A DNA stretch of 64,000 nt, from NCBI GenBank assembly GCA_037974335.1, contig CM075760.1, forward strand, positions 50,672,119 through 50,736,118, given 5' to 3'. Origin of the DNA: Prionace glauca (Eukaryota; Chordata; Chondrichthyes; Carcharhiniformes; Carcharhinidae). Made by a program: the position numbers and the translations under genes. Below, piece by piece: positions 10,665 to 21,537 of the stretch (position 1 is the stretch's first letter; every line of letters starts with the position of its first letter). The notes below the pieces were generated by a model. The model did not search any database. It saw only the letters and a program-made list of their open reading frames with translations, and had not been told where the DNA came from.

Positions 10665-13445
10665 CTAAACCAATCCCTTTTCATCCATAAACCTATCCAC
10701 AGATCTTTTAAACGCCCCCAAACTAGGTGCATTTACAACTGCAGCTGGCAGGGCATTCCAGTCCCTCACCACCCTCTGGGTAAAGAACCTACCCCTGACA
10801 TCTGTCCTATAACTACCCCCCCTTAATTTAAAATCGTGCCCCCTCGTGTTAGCTTTCTCCATCCTAGGAAAAAGGCTATCACTATCTACCCTGTCTAAAC
10901 CTCTAATCATCTTATATGTCTCAATGAGATCCCCTCTTAGCCGCCTTCGTTCCAGCGAAAACAACCCCAAATCTCTCAATCTCTCCTCATAGGATCTCCC
11001 CTCCATACCAGGCAACATCCTGGTAAACCTCCTCTGCACCCTCTCCAAAGCCTCTACATCCTTCCTGTAATGTGGGGACCAGAACTGCACACAAAACTTC
11101 AAGTGCGGCCGCACCAGAGATGTGTACAGTTGCATCATGACGCTGCGACTCCTGAATTCAATCTCCCTACCAATAAACGCCAAAACTCCGTATGCCTTCT
11201 TAACAACTTTATCTACTTGATTCCCAACTTTCAGGGATCTATGTACACATACACCTAGATCCCTCTGCTCCTCCACACTATTCAAAGTCCTCCCGTTAGC
11301 CCTATACTCAACATATCTGTTATTCCTACCGAAATGAATTACCTCACACTTCTCCACATTAAACTCCATTCGCCACCTCTCAGCCCAGCTCTGCAACCTT
11401 TCTAAGTCATCCTGCAAACTATGACACCCTTCCTCACAATCAACCACACCTCCGACTTTGGTGTCATCAGCAAACTTACTAATCCACCCAACTATACCCT
11501 CATCCAGATCATTAATAAAAATTACAAACAGCAGTGGCCCCAAAACAGATCCCTGAGGCACACCACTTGTAACCGAACTCCATGACGAATATTTCCCATC
11601 AACCACCACTCTCTGTCTCCTATCTGCTAGCCAATTCCTGATCCAATTACCTAGATCACCCCCAATCCCATACATCTGCATTTTCTGCAGAAGCCTACCA
11701 TGGTGAACCTTATCAAACGCCTTGCTAAAATCCATATACACCACATCAACAGCCTTACCCCTATCCACCTCTTTGGTCACTTTCTCAAAGAACTCGATAA
11801 GGTTAGTAAGGCATGACCTACCCGCTACAAAACCATGCTGACTGTCTCTAATCAACTCATTACTTTCCAAATAACTATAAATCCTGTCTCTAATAATCCT
11901 TTCCAAAACCTTACCCACCACAGAAGTAAGACTCACCGGTCTATAATTCCCAGGGAAGTCCCTTCTCCCCTTCTTAAACAATGGGACAACATTTGCTGTC
12001 CTCCAATCTTCTGGTACTATACCAGAGACTAACGACGACCTGAAGATCAGAGCCAGAGGCTCCGCAATCACCCCTCTTGCCTCCCAAAGAATCCTAGGGT
12101 AAATCCCATCTGGACCAGGGGACTTATCTATTTTCAATCCCTCTAAAATATCCAGCACATCCCCCGTATCAACTGCAATACTATCTATTTCACACCCCTG
12201 CACCCCAGTGTCCTCCTCAGCTACATTCCTGTCCCCTTGCGTGAACACCGAAGAGAAATATTGGTTCAACGCCTCTCCAATCTCCTCCGGTTCCACACAC
12301 AACTTCCCTCTACTGTCTGTAACTGGCCCTAATCTTGTCCTAACCAACCTTCTGTCCTTGACATACCTGTAAAACGCCTTAGGGTTCTCCTTAATCCTAT
12401 CAGCCAAAATCATCTCATGCCCTCTTTTAGCCCTTCTTAACTCCCTCTTCAACTCCCTCCTAGCCAATCTAAAACTTTCTAATGCACTACCTGAGCCCTC
12501 AAGCCTCATCCGAACATAAGCCTCCTTTTTCTTCCTAACCAATGAATCAACTTTTTTGGTGCACCACGGTTCCCTGGGCCTACCAAATCCTCCTTGCCTG
12601 ACAGGGATATACTTATTACAGACCCGCAATAGCTGCTCCTTGAAAAATCTCCACATCTCGGATGTTCCCAGTCCCTGTAATCTCCCATTCCAACCAATGC
12701 TTCCTAATTCTCTCCTAATAGCCTCATAATTACCCTTCCCCCAGCTGAAACTACTGACCCGAGGTTCATGCCTGTCCCTTTCCATCACTAAGGTGAACGT
12801 AATCGAATTGTGATCACTATCCCCAAACTGTACACCAACTTCCAAGTCTAGCACCTGGTCTGGCTCATTACCGAGCACCAAATCCAAAATAGCCTCACCT
12901 CTCGTCGGCCTATCTACATACTGAGTCAAAAAACCTTCTTGCACACTTTGAACAAAAACTGACCCCTCTAACGAGCCAGAGCTGTAGCAATTCCAATCTA
13001 CATGAGTAAAGTTAAAGTCCCCCATAACAATTACCCTATTACTTTCACTCCTAACAAGGATCGTTTCCTCAATCCTTTCCTCAACCTCTCTAGAACTTTT
13101 TGGAGGTCTATAAAAGACTCCCAACAGGGTGACCTCTCCTCTCCTATTTCTAATCTCCGCCCATACTACCTCAACAGACAAGTCCTCATCAAAGTTCCTC
13201 TCAGACACTGAGATACAGTCCTTGACCAATAATGCTACCCCACCCCCCCTTCTACCTCCTTGTCTACTCCGATTAAAGCATTTGTACCCCGGGACCTGCA
13301 ACATCCATTCCTGACCCTGCTCTATCCAAGTCTCTGAAATGGCCACAACATCGAAGTCCCAGGTACTGGTCCACGCTGCAAGTTCATCCACCTTATTGCG
13401 AATACTCCTCGCATTAAAGTATACACATTTCAAACCACATTCCAA
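10665..13445 (-). CDS. CR1-type LINE ORF2: AP endonuclease + reverse transcriptase
   Basis: The frame is 926 codons. Residues 1-230 are an AP-like endonuclease: FNARSIRN (Asn), ISETWI (Glu), VFYRPP, GDFNFTHVDW (Asp/Asn) and SDHNS (Asp/His). These match the expected metal-binding and catalytic positions. RT follows: LKIDKSPGPDGIYPRIL, WRTANVVPLFKKG, GNYRPVSLTSVVGK, VYMDFSKAFDKV, GVPQGSVLGPLLF and FADDTKVGG (the catalytic DD). A C-terminal region with HFGRNNR and QFWSPHYRKDVEALERVQRRF closes it. The first ATG gives an N-terminus right at the endonuclease start, normal for CR1. The product nicks DNA and primes reverse transcription of its own RNA in the nucleus. No inactivating change is visible. 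Confidence 0.93.
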   Translation of the reverse strand: MECGLKCVYFNARSIRNKVDELAAWTSTWDFDVVAISETWIEQGQEWMLQVPGYKCFNRSRQGGRRGGGVALLVKDCISVSERNFDEDLSVEVVWAEIRNRRGEVTLLGVFYRPPKSSREVEERIEETILVRSESNRVIVMGDFNFTHVDWNCYSSGSLEGSVFVQSVQEGFLTQYVDRPTRGEAILDLVLGNEPDQVLDLEVGVQFGDSDHNSITFTLVMERDRHEPRVSSFSWGKGNYEAIRRELGSIGWNGRLQGLGTSEMWRFFKEQLLRVCNKYIPVRQGGFGRPREPWCTKKVDSLVRKKKEAYVRMRLEGSGSALESFRLARRELKRELRRAKRGHEMILADRIKENPKAFYRYVKDRRLVRTRLGPVTDSRGKLCVEPEEIGEALNQYFSSVFTQGDRNVAEEDTGVQGCEIDSIAVDTGDVLDILEGLKIDKSPGPDGIYPRILWEARGVIAEPLALIFRSSLVSGIVPEDWRTANVVPLFKKGRRDFPGNYRPVSLTSVVGKVLERIIRDRIYSYLESNELIRDSQHGFVAGRSCLTNLIEFFEKVTKEVDRGKAVDVVYMDFSKAFDKVHHGRLLQKMQMYGIGGDLGNWIRNWLADRRQRVVVDGKYSSWSSVTSGVPQGSVLGPLLFVIFINDLDEGIVGWISKFADDTKVGGVVDCEEGCHSLQDDLERLQSWAERWRMEFNVEKCEVIHFGRNNRYVEYRANGRTLNSVEEQRDLGVCVHRSLKVGNQVDKVVKKAYGVLAFIGREIEFRSRSVMMQLYTSLVRPHLKFCVQFWSPHYRKDVEALERVQRRFTRMLPGMEGRSYEERLRDLGLFSLERRRLRGDLIETYKMIRGLDRVDSDSLFPRMEKANTRGHDFKLRGGSYRTDVRGRFFTQRVVRDWNALPAAVVNAPSLGAFKRSVDRFMDEKGLV

Positions 13446-13546
13446 ACCCTGTTCCGCCCCTCCCCCGCAATGCCGGGCATTGCAGTCCCCATCTATGCCC
13501 CCCTCACTTTCACCCCCTCTACTCAGGATCCCACCCCCCCTCTGAA

Positions 13547-14469
13547 TCAGTTTAAACCACTCCGCATAACCTTAACAAATTTACCTCCCAGGATATTTGT
13601 TCCCCTTTGGTTCAGGTGAATCCCATCCCTCTGATAAAGGTCCCACCTTCCCCAGAACGAGCCCCAATTGTTCAAGTACTTAAACCCTTCCCTCCTGCAC
13701 CATCCCCTCAGCCACGAGTTCAAGCTTTCCCTCCCTCTATTCCTCTCTAAACTATCCCGTGGCACAGGCAAGAGTCCAGAGATAACCACTCTGTCTGTCT
13801 TGGCCTTTAGCTTCCACCCCAACTCCATGAATCTCTGCTTAATGTCCCCTTCCCTTAGCCTTCCTATATCATGCGTCCCCACATGAATAATAACTTGGGG
13901 TTGATCTCCCTCTCCCCTGAGAGTCTTGAATATCCTCTCTGAGACATCCTGGACCCAGCCCCTGGTAGGCAACACACCAGCCCTGAGTTCCTATCATTGT
14001 TACCGACTCTCCTATCCGTCCCTTTAACGGTGGAGTCCCCAATTACAAGACCTAATCTTTGGCTACCCCTAACCACCTGAGCTTTTACAGTAGGCTCATC
14101 CCCAGAGACCTGCTCCCTTTGGCTATTCCCAGTTGATCCCTCCTCAACTGTAGCCTCCAGGACCGAAAACCTATTTTGGAGGGGAACAGCCCCAGGGGAT
14201 TTTCCCCCCACTTGCTTCTTTCCCCTCCTCTTGGCAGTGACCCAAGACTGGCTTCTAGGAGTGACTAACTCCCTATAACTCCTATCAATGTCCACCTCTG
14301 CATCCCGAATTTTGCGGAGCTCCTCTACTTCCAACTCCAACTCCTTTACACGTTCCTCCAGAAGCTGCATTCTAATGCACTTCCTACAAGTAAAATCCCT
14401 TGTAACACTACTGGAGTCCCTCACCACATACATCCCACAGGAGATGCAGCACACTGCCTGAACTGCCAT
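13547..14469 (-). pseudogene. LINE ORF1 with coiled coil and SGNH esterase domain, frameshifted
   Basis: The first frame (14469 to 13864) starts with two CxxC pairs (CCISCG, CRKC), probably a small zinc-binding fold. Next come a charged heptad-like stretch (LEERVKELELEVEELRKI) and the SGNH block I (VIGDSTV). The second frame (13975 to 13547) continues with IIHVGTHDIG (block with the oxyanion Asn position occupied by His) and the catalytic DGIHLNQRG. The two frames overlap near 13975, so one frameshift separates them. CR1 ORF1 proteins carry such an esterase domain and bind RNA. An intact ORF1 would be about 300 residues. Confidence 0.85.
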
Positions 14470-14621
14470 CCCTGAAACTATTACCAGCAGAAGAAATAAA
14501 AATATTAAAAAGAAAACTTACCCACACTTATAATTTAGGTTAGAGGAGGTGGGAGGGTGGGATTCTCTACCAGTGTAGAGAATCGGGTATCCTCTCTACG
14601 CTAATTTATAGGGTTAGGGGC

Positions 14622-14928
14622 CCAGAAAAAAGAAACTACAACTCCCGGCAAGCGTCTTAGTGACGACTTCCGGTTTTAACTAATTTAAAAAAAACCGCCA
14701 AAAACTCGCAACTTTAAAAAAACTAAAAATAAAAGTTAGCCAAAGAAACAGAAAAATGTACCCGTTGCTGCCTCCTCTGATGTCCAAAAATCGCTGCCTC
14801 TCGACTTTGCTCGCCAGAAACAATGAGGCCGATTCACGGAGGTAGGTGCTTATAAAACCCCAGAAAAAAAAACTACAACTCCCGGCAAGCGTCTTAGTGA
14901 CGACTTCCGGTTTTAACTAATTTAAAAC
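14622..14928 (-). promoter_or_regulatory. LINE 5'UTR with duplicated promoter module
   Basis: A stretch of about 70 bases is present twice, at 14622-14692 and 14858-14926. Each copy carries ACTACAACTCCCGGCAAGC on the plus strand, which matches the ZNF143/Staf site. Each also carries an ETS-type core (ACCGGAAGTCG on the element's strand). Both lie at the 5' end of the family A LINE, where an internal promoter is expected. The motif assignment is by eye. Confidence 0.6.
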
Positions 14929-14954
14929 TTGTATGTTAACGTTTCTGTCTTTTA

Positions 14955-15412
14955 TTCCGCAGTTGGGTCCACCTTGTTGTCAAACAAGGGGCATGCACAC
15001 GGTGGGTCGTGCGTGGGCTACTCTTGGAGGTTCCGGGAGTGGCCAAGTACTTCGTGTCGGTGTGTGTGCTTGATCCTGGACCGGTAGACGGGCGCCGCAA
15101 CAGCTCGGTGACTAGCACTGCTGGCTGTGCAGATGCATGGATTTGGGTCTGTGTCTGTGGGAGTTTGCGCATTCTCCCTGTGGTTGCGTGGGTTTCCTCC
15201 GGGCGCTCCGGTTTCCTCCCACACCCCAAAGATGTGCTCTGAGGCTGATTGGTTTTACCAAATTGACACTATTCTCCCCTGAATCTGGCTAAGTTAGGGG
15301 TTCCATTCGTAGACACGCAGGGTAGAATAGGTGTAGGGTGATGCGGCGGCGCGGGCTCGTTGGGCCGAAGGGCCTGTTTCCCGTGCTGGGTTGTTCTTTG
15401 TTCTTTGTTCTT
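14955..15412 (+). repeat. V-SINE/HE1-like unit, extended form (copy 1)
   Basis: A 5' part (CACCTTGTTG...AAGGGGCATGC) is followed by a decayed tRNA-like head. The conserved core is GTGGGTTTCCTCCGG...CTCCGGTTTCCTCCCACA, and the tail GGGCCGAAGGGCCTGTTTCCC is followed by repeated TTGTTCTTTG. The same roughly 450 bp layout recurs at 18815 (+), 47124 (-) and 63560 (+). Confidence 0.75.
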
Positions 15413-15419
15413 TGTAAGT

Positions 15420-16990
15420 CTTTACCAAGGTTAGGGGTTTGATTTTTATCCCCTCCTCCCTCCCAGGATCTTTATCGTCACTAAGCTAATTTGCCATTTA
15501 AGTTGTATGGAAAGCATTTTCAGTTTTGTATATGCTGCAGGTCATTGATGCATGGCAGGTCCCATGGGCAGCAATATTTCCACACCGCCCAACCGAGTAT
15601 ACATGAGGCTAAAACATCAACTGGAAATAAGATGCCATTTCCTCAAGATAAATTTCAAAACAGGCTGTCTCAGGATTGGAGTATTTGAACATTACACTTT
15701 CTGGAGAGATGTGACAGGGGACATCAGCAGTTATTGTACACAGGAACCCTCCACCCCAAATCTTGTGCCACTTTCCCTCCATCACAATTCCACAATGTTT
15801 AGCAGCTCTCCCCCGTTTAACCTGATCCTCCCTTTTCTCTCTCACTCCCACATTCTGTAACATTAGCTCTTCTTCACCCATTCTCTCTCCACTCTCTCAC
15901 TTCCTCTCTCTCACATGCTACAAAATTGGAGATACAGAGAAACAGATAGCGAGTCATTGCCATGAGACAGAAGTTGATGCCGTTTTAACAAGCCAAGTTA
16001 AATTCTCCCAAGAATAAAACCTTACTTTGCAATCTGTGAAAGATATGAGGGAAGGTGTGAACTTTTACTTTCATTGACATTTAGTGGTTAACTAACTGAA
16101 ATATCTGATACTCAGTTTAAGTGAATAATTAGCAACTTACTTATTTAACTAACAGGGAACTTTAGTTAAAGAACTAACACCGATTACAGTAAGATTCTAC
16201 TGGAATGTTTTTCAAATAAACACAAGGTCAATTCTTTGACAACATAAATAACAGAATTGAGTCCATCTCAAAATATACACAATTAGGTTTTGTGGCTCTG
16301 GAAAAATAAAGTGGTGTTCGTCTTTCCTTCTGCTGCCTGAAAAATTATTTCCGATTTGGTACACTTTGATAGAAAGATTGAGATATTCGAAGCTGGAGAG
16401 GGCTGGCCTTTCCCTCTCTAGGCTTTGAGAGGTGGCAGCCTTTCAGTCGAACTACAGACAGGCTGTTGATCATTTGTTTTTATAACTGTGATAACTTATC
16501 AATTTTCTTACACCTGGATTGATCTGATCTGGTCATCAACTACAAATTAAAATTTGATAGTTCCTGGTAGCTGAGTGTCTCTTTTAACCTGATAGGCTGA
16601 ACTCAAAATTCAAAAGCCTGTCAAACCTGTTACCATGGTGATGCTGACGCTTGGTCTTGGCTACAAATGTTGCAGTCTGTGTACCCTGTCTGCATTTTCA
16701 TTTTAAACATCCAAGCATTGTCACAAGTACAGCTTGAAAAGGACACAAAACCAGCTTTCAAAGGGATCACACCTCACAAACTCAGCTTTGCAACAGCAGG
16801 CGTAGAACAAGAACACCGACAATCACTGTATTCAAATGGAATCCTGTGCATTTTCTTTAACCCTCACATGTATCACTCAGATTCAGACACGTTTTTTATT
16901 CCACAATTATACCCCTTCAATTAAAGAACTTTTAGTCCAGACCATCAAAAATTATTTCCATAGATGAGATTAATTTTTAATTTGACTTCA
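15420..16990. other. no gene seen
   Basis: AT-rich single-copy-looking sequence. Short open frames here have no recognisable domain or coding signature, and no repeat family seen elsewhere in the window was recognised. Confidence 0.5.
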
Positions 16991-16997
16991 CTGCTAG

Positions 16998-17143
16998 TAA
17001 TTGCCGCTTAGTGTCCTGGGATGTGTAGGTTAGAGGGATTAGCAGATAAATGTGTAGGGATATGGGGATAGGGTCTGGGTGGGATTGTGTTCGGTGCAGA
17101 CTCGATGGGCCGAAGGGCCTGTCTCTGCACTGTAGGGTTCTAT
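16998..17143 (+). repeat. V-SINE/HE1-like 3' half
   Basis: GCTTAGTGTCCTGGGATGTG...GATTAGCAGATAAATGTG...GACTCGATGGGCCGAAGGGC...CACTGTAGGGTTCTAT is the standard 3' half and tail of this SINE. The tRNA head and core are missing. Confidence 0.75.
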
Positions 17144-17769
17144 AACTTGTCCACAGGAAGATTCAAAGCGCAGTTGCTGTTTCAAAATTCAGTTCAGACT
17201 TTATAATATTTTCTATGTTTGTGTGTGTGTCTTGTTTTAATGTAAAAGCCGAGCCTGGAATATTGGTCACACAGTAAGGTCCCACAGACGGCAACATGAT
17301 ATTGGCAGAATGCCCCCTCAGTCCCTTTGGAGAAAGTGTTCATGAACTCCTTCGGTCCTATTTATTCAAGTTTAAGCTTTTTTTTATATTCAAGGCCTAC
17401 CAATCTTCTTTGCAGTTAGTTAAATGTTTAAAAGAGGATGGCTATTCTAACAAGGCAGGCAAAGGGCCTAGGCCAGTGTGTGCACAGCAAGATCGCACAG
17501 CAGCTTCATTGTGAACCTATTCAAATGAGATGCAGACCTACCCTGTCCTCATCCTCACAGCTGCAGTGAACCCCTTCACATTGAACTCAACAAAAAGCCC
17601 AACGCGCCTATCAGACTGTGTGTCTGCATTGTCCAAAGTCTGGAGAATTCCCTTCACTTTCCTTGAAAGATCAAACTGTCTCTTAATATTGAGATAACCT
17701 TTGAAAACAAGTTCTGCAGCAAGATCGCACAGGACGCAGTTAGCAGTGTGTCGTCTCTTTTATATCGTT

Positions 17770-18135
17770 TAATGGAATGTAATCCTGAATAGTGTGAGCT
17801 GATACACTTTGGAAGATGTAATTTGACTAAAAAGTATTGAATTAGTGATTGGACTCTAGCGAGATCTATGGCAGAATGTGACCTTGGCGTATTTAACCTC
17901 AGATCTTTGATAGCAGCATTGTATCTGAGTAGGGTGGTAAAAATGACATGTGGAATACTTCCCTTTATGAATCGAAGCTTAGTTACAAAAGCAAGGAGTA
18001 ATGCTGCAGATGGATAGAAGTTCGATAAAGCTCCAGCGAGAGTATTGTGTGCAGTTCGGGTCGCCACATTATAGAAACGATGTGTTTACAGTGAAGGGGT
18101 TGCAGAGGAGATTCACCAAGATGCTGCTTTGGATG
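17770..18135 (+). mobile_element. old CR1-type LINE fragment
   Basis: This is a degenerate RT C-terminal region (GTATTGTGTGCAGTTCGGGTC...GCAGAGGAGATTCACCAAGATGCTG). A younger LINE fragment begins immediately downstream and ends this one. Confidence 0.6.
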
Positions 18136-18745
18136 GACGATCTATGTCCCTGAAGGTGTCGGTGCAGGTGCAGAATGTGATGAGGAAAGCGTATGGTATG
18201 TTAGCCTTCATAGGAAGGGGTATAGAATATAAGAGTAGGAGTGTGATGTTGCAGTTGTATAGAACGTTGGTTAGGCCTCATTTGGAGTACTGCGTCCAGT
18301 TCTGGTCGCCGTACTACCGGAAGGATGTAGAGAGGGTGCAGAGGAGGTTTACCAGGATGCTGCCTGGTATGGAAGGGCTGTCTTACGAGGAAAGATTGAA
18401 CGAATTTGGGCTGTTTTCCCTTGAGAGACGTCGGCTGAGGGGGGATCTAATAGAGGTTTATAAGATTATGAAGGGGATAGATAGAGTAAATGGTGGTAAG
18501 CTTTTTCCGCTATTAGAAATGGATAGAACGAGGGGTCACGGGCTTAGGGTGAGGGGGGCTAGGTATAAGACAAATATTAGAGGGCAGTTTTTCACGCAAA
18601 GGGTAGTGGGGATGTGGAATGCACTGCCGAGTAAGGTGGTGGATGCAGGCACGCTAGGGTTGTTTAAGAGTCACTTAGACAGCCACATGAGCGGTCTTCA
18701 TATAGGGAGATATAGCAGGCCTTACTAAACATTGTAGGCTTGGGA
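18136..18745 (+). mobile_element. young CR1-type LINE 3' fragment (family C)
   Basis: The frame is open for 199 codons ending at 18728. It begins after GDLC-type sequence with KAYGMLAFIGRGIEYKSRS, then LVRPHLEYCVQFWSPYYRK, RVQRRFTRMLPGMEGLSYEE and FFTQRVVGMWNALP. It covers only the C-terminal third of ORF2 and is 5'-truncated, as CR1 copies usually are. The intact frame suggests a recent insertion. Confidence 0.85.
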
Positions 18746-18814
18746 TTCCGTTTTTGCCTCAGGGATGTTACAGTCTTTGCCTGTTTAATAATGAATTTTT
18801 TGTCTCCACAGGCA

Positions 18815-19256
18815 TTTAAGTCCACCTTGTTGACCAGCAAGGGGCATGCATGCGGCAGGTTGTAGTGGGCTGCTCTTGGATGTTGCTTCGGGAGTTGCCT
18901 CTTGCTTCATGTCGTTAGTGTGCTTAAACTGGACCATCTCAAGGGCAACATGACAGCTCAGAGACTATCTCTGTTGCTGTGCGGACACATGGATTTGGGC
19001 CTGCGTCTGTGGGAGTTTGCGCGTTCTCCCCGTGGTTGCGTGGGTTTCCTCCGGATGGTCCGGTTTCCTCCCACATCCCAAAGATGTGCTTTTAGGCTGA
19101 TTGATTGGGTAACAAATTGTCCCTATATTGGACCTCCCTGATCCTCGCACATTAGGCGTAGACTAAAATCATGAATAGGCCACTGAGACAATGGGACGGC
19201 GGCGCGGGCTCGTTGGGCCGAAGGGCCTGTTTCCCGTGCTGTGTTGTTCTTTGTTA
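18815..19256 (+). repeat. V-SINE/HE1-like unit, extended form (copy 2)
   Basis: It has the same order of parts as the copy at 14955: CACCTTGTTGACCAGCAAGG, GGGCATGCATGCGG, core GTGGGTTTCCTCCGG, and tail GGGCTCGTTGGGCCGAAGGG with TTGTTCTTTG. It lies directly after the family C LINE fragment. Confidence 0.75.
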
Positions 19257-19259
19257 TGA

Positions 19260-19680
19260 GAAGAGGTGGCATCGGCTTGGGTTATTAACATTTTAACAGA
19301 GAAGAATGAGGGGGCGAACTGATCTGGTGCGCAAGATTATGAGGGACATAAGCATTGAGGATAAGGAGCAGTGGTTCCCCTTACTGGAAGGGCCAGTCAC
19401 GAAAGAACATAGGTTCACGGTGAGGACAAGGAGGTTGAGGGATGATGTGACATAATACTTTTTACCCAGATGGTGGTGATGGTCTGGAATTCGCTGCCTG
19501 GGAAGGTGGTAGAGGAGGGATACCTCACATCCTTTAACAAGTGTCTGGATGAGCCACATCATTACATTCAGCGCTATGGGCCAAGTGCTGGCTGATGTGG
19601 TTGGGTGTAATTTCAGATATTTCTACTGGTGCAGACTAGTTTGGCCGAATCGACTCTTTGCACTGTATGATTCTATTATT
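19260..19680 (+). mobile_element. old CR1-type LINE 3' end (family G)
   Basis: Degenerate RT C-terminus (CTGGAATTCGCTGCCTGGGAAGG) and 3'UTR with CTATGGGCCAAGTGCTGGCTG and CACTGTATGATTCTAT. Confidence 0.65.
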
Positions 19681-19689
19681 CACTCCCTC

Positions 19690-21290
19690 TCATCCTCAGT
19701 TCTCCTCATTCTCTCTCATTCTTTCCTTCCCTCCATTTCCATCTTCAATCAGACAGAAACATTGAAATGGAGAAAGAAAGAATTCCACAAACAGAATCTT
19801 CTAGACCTGAATTAAAATGCCATCCCTGCTGCACCCTGCCCATCCCCTATCCCCTCTCAGTCTCTAGAAGCTGCTCCACTCCCTACTTCAGTTTTGGAAG
19901 GGACTGTTGACTCCTTCATGACAATTTTTCAATCCTCCCAGGATGTTTGTCCACATGTCAGATGATGTGACAGGGTATGATTGGAGCCGCAGCAAGTGAC
20001 GAGGCATTAGGGACCCTCACATCCTGTCGCTCTTTCTCAAATGCTTCCCTTCATCACCACCTCGACTTTGACCTTCCACTTCCCTCGGGTCTTCGTCTGT
20101 CTCAGTTATATCCCCTGTTTCTCCTTTCTCCTCATTCCACTATCATGTTCATTCATTGTAGAGATGGCTGTTCTTATCAAGGTCCAGTTCTCTCCAACCA
20201 CAATTGCCAGCTCTTGTCCGTCCCTCCTTCTAACTTCTGATTTCTGTCTCTATCGCTGCTTCTTTCCCTCTCTCTCACGTGCACAGTGTTGGAAGGAGCG
20301 TTGCAACATTTCTGACCCACGTTGCCAATAACTACAAATTATATTGTTGTCAGGGGATAGGAAGAATCATATTATCTGGGGATCAGCAATTCCGGTCTGT
20401 CTCTGGAAAATAGTCTCAGTCTGCGCCCCCAGGATTCCTTATTAAAAACAAAATCACTCGATCGATCAATAAATAAATAAATTGATACATTTATAAATTA
20501 GTAACTACTGGAAGGCTCATGTTAAAAGTCTACCAGTGGAATGATATTGTTCCCGGTTTAAAGAGCGGAAATCATCTCTTTCTACCACTGAGAGGCTGTG
20601 TATACAAACTCAGAATTTATATGGCCTTCAGTGGCTGGGAGTAGGATTATACCAGGCGTGAGGCTGGTGAATGAAATGTATTCCCTCCCCCCCTCCACCA
20701 ACAACCCCCACCCTCCCCAGTCCTCTATAGATATTGTCGTGGGATCATGCTTAAACGCCACACAAAGAAGCTGAATACAGATAAAGACGGAGGTTCTGGA
20801 GGGAGATGAACAGAAATGGGAAGAGAGTGAGGTAGAGAGAGCAATGGTGGGGAGAGATAGATATGAGGAGAAATATTAAGAGAGGGACAAGTATTTGAGA
20901 GGGATAGAGCGAAATGGGGGAATGCTATAATGGGAGTGAAGAATGGAAACGCACTGGATGGGAGAGGAATCCACATATAGGGGAATAAAGTTGGTCAGAG
21001 AGAAGAAGAGTTTAGCAAGAGATGGGTAGGGGAGCAATGGAGAAGGCATAGGGAGGGAGAACAGGAAGGGAGGGAAGAGACAAACAGACGACATAATCTG
21101 GAAATTAGACGTATAAAAGAATGTGAAATAAATTTGGAGGAGGTGAGGTAAATAGAATAATCCTGAATTGACATCCAACTCCTCAGCTGTCCAGTCGAGG
21201 GAAGTGTTCGCCTCGGGGTGCTGGAAGAGATGTCAGATTATATTGCCAATCTCTAGTATAGCTCTGTCCATTTTGAGTCTAATTGGGAAA
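19690..21290. other. no gene seen; purine-rich tract
   Basis: No coding region or known repeat was recognised. From about 20780 to 21150 the plus strand is strongly purine-rich (GGGAGAG-type words), which only produces long frames on the other strand. Confidence 0.5.
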
Positions 21291-21379
21291 CCCATCCAGT
21301 CTAAATTGATCCTGTAAAACAGATCAGATCAGAAATCCAATCACTCTGAAATATTTGCAACATTTCAGAATTTGCTGAC

Positions 21380-21500
21380 TGACCCCAACAAAATGGGAGA
21401 TGTGTAATTCGCAGCTTCCTGATCCCCAGCTCCTGCTTAGCCAGCAATGTAACATTGGCTACTTTCCAATCTGCAATGTTAATCCCTAACACTACTTTCT
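21380..21500 (-). mobile_element. LINE RT scrap
   Basis: Minus-strand reading DWKVANVTLLAKQ resembles the DWKxANVxPLFKK block of CR1/L2 reverse transcriptases; the rest is too decayed to place. Confidence 0.5.
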
Positions 21501-21537
21501 AACAACACCGCCACTCCAGGAACTCCTGTCTATTGGG

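Larger units (their letters stand above)
10568..14930 (-). mobile_element. nearly full-length CR1-type LINE (family A, copy 1)
   Basis: This minus-strand element has a 5'UTR (about 14470-14930), ORF1 (13547-14469, two frames), ORF2 (10665-13445) and a short 3'UTR. The 3'UTR ends in TTCTATG-type repeats near 10568. ORF2 is uninterrupted and ORF1 has one frame change, so it was inserted recently. A 5'-truncated sister copy lies at 52703-53507. The 3'UTR carries GGCCGAAGGGCCTGTTCTG, shared with other CR1 families in this window. Confidence 0.93.

Noticed and set aside
11070-14000. Plus-strand open frames across the family A LINE
   Set aside because: They are antisense shadows of the LINE ORFs; no domain and no codon signature.
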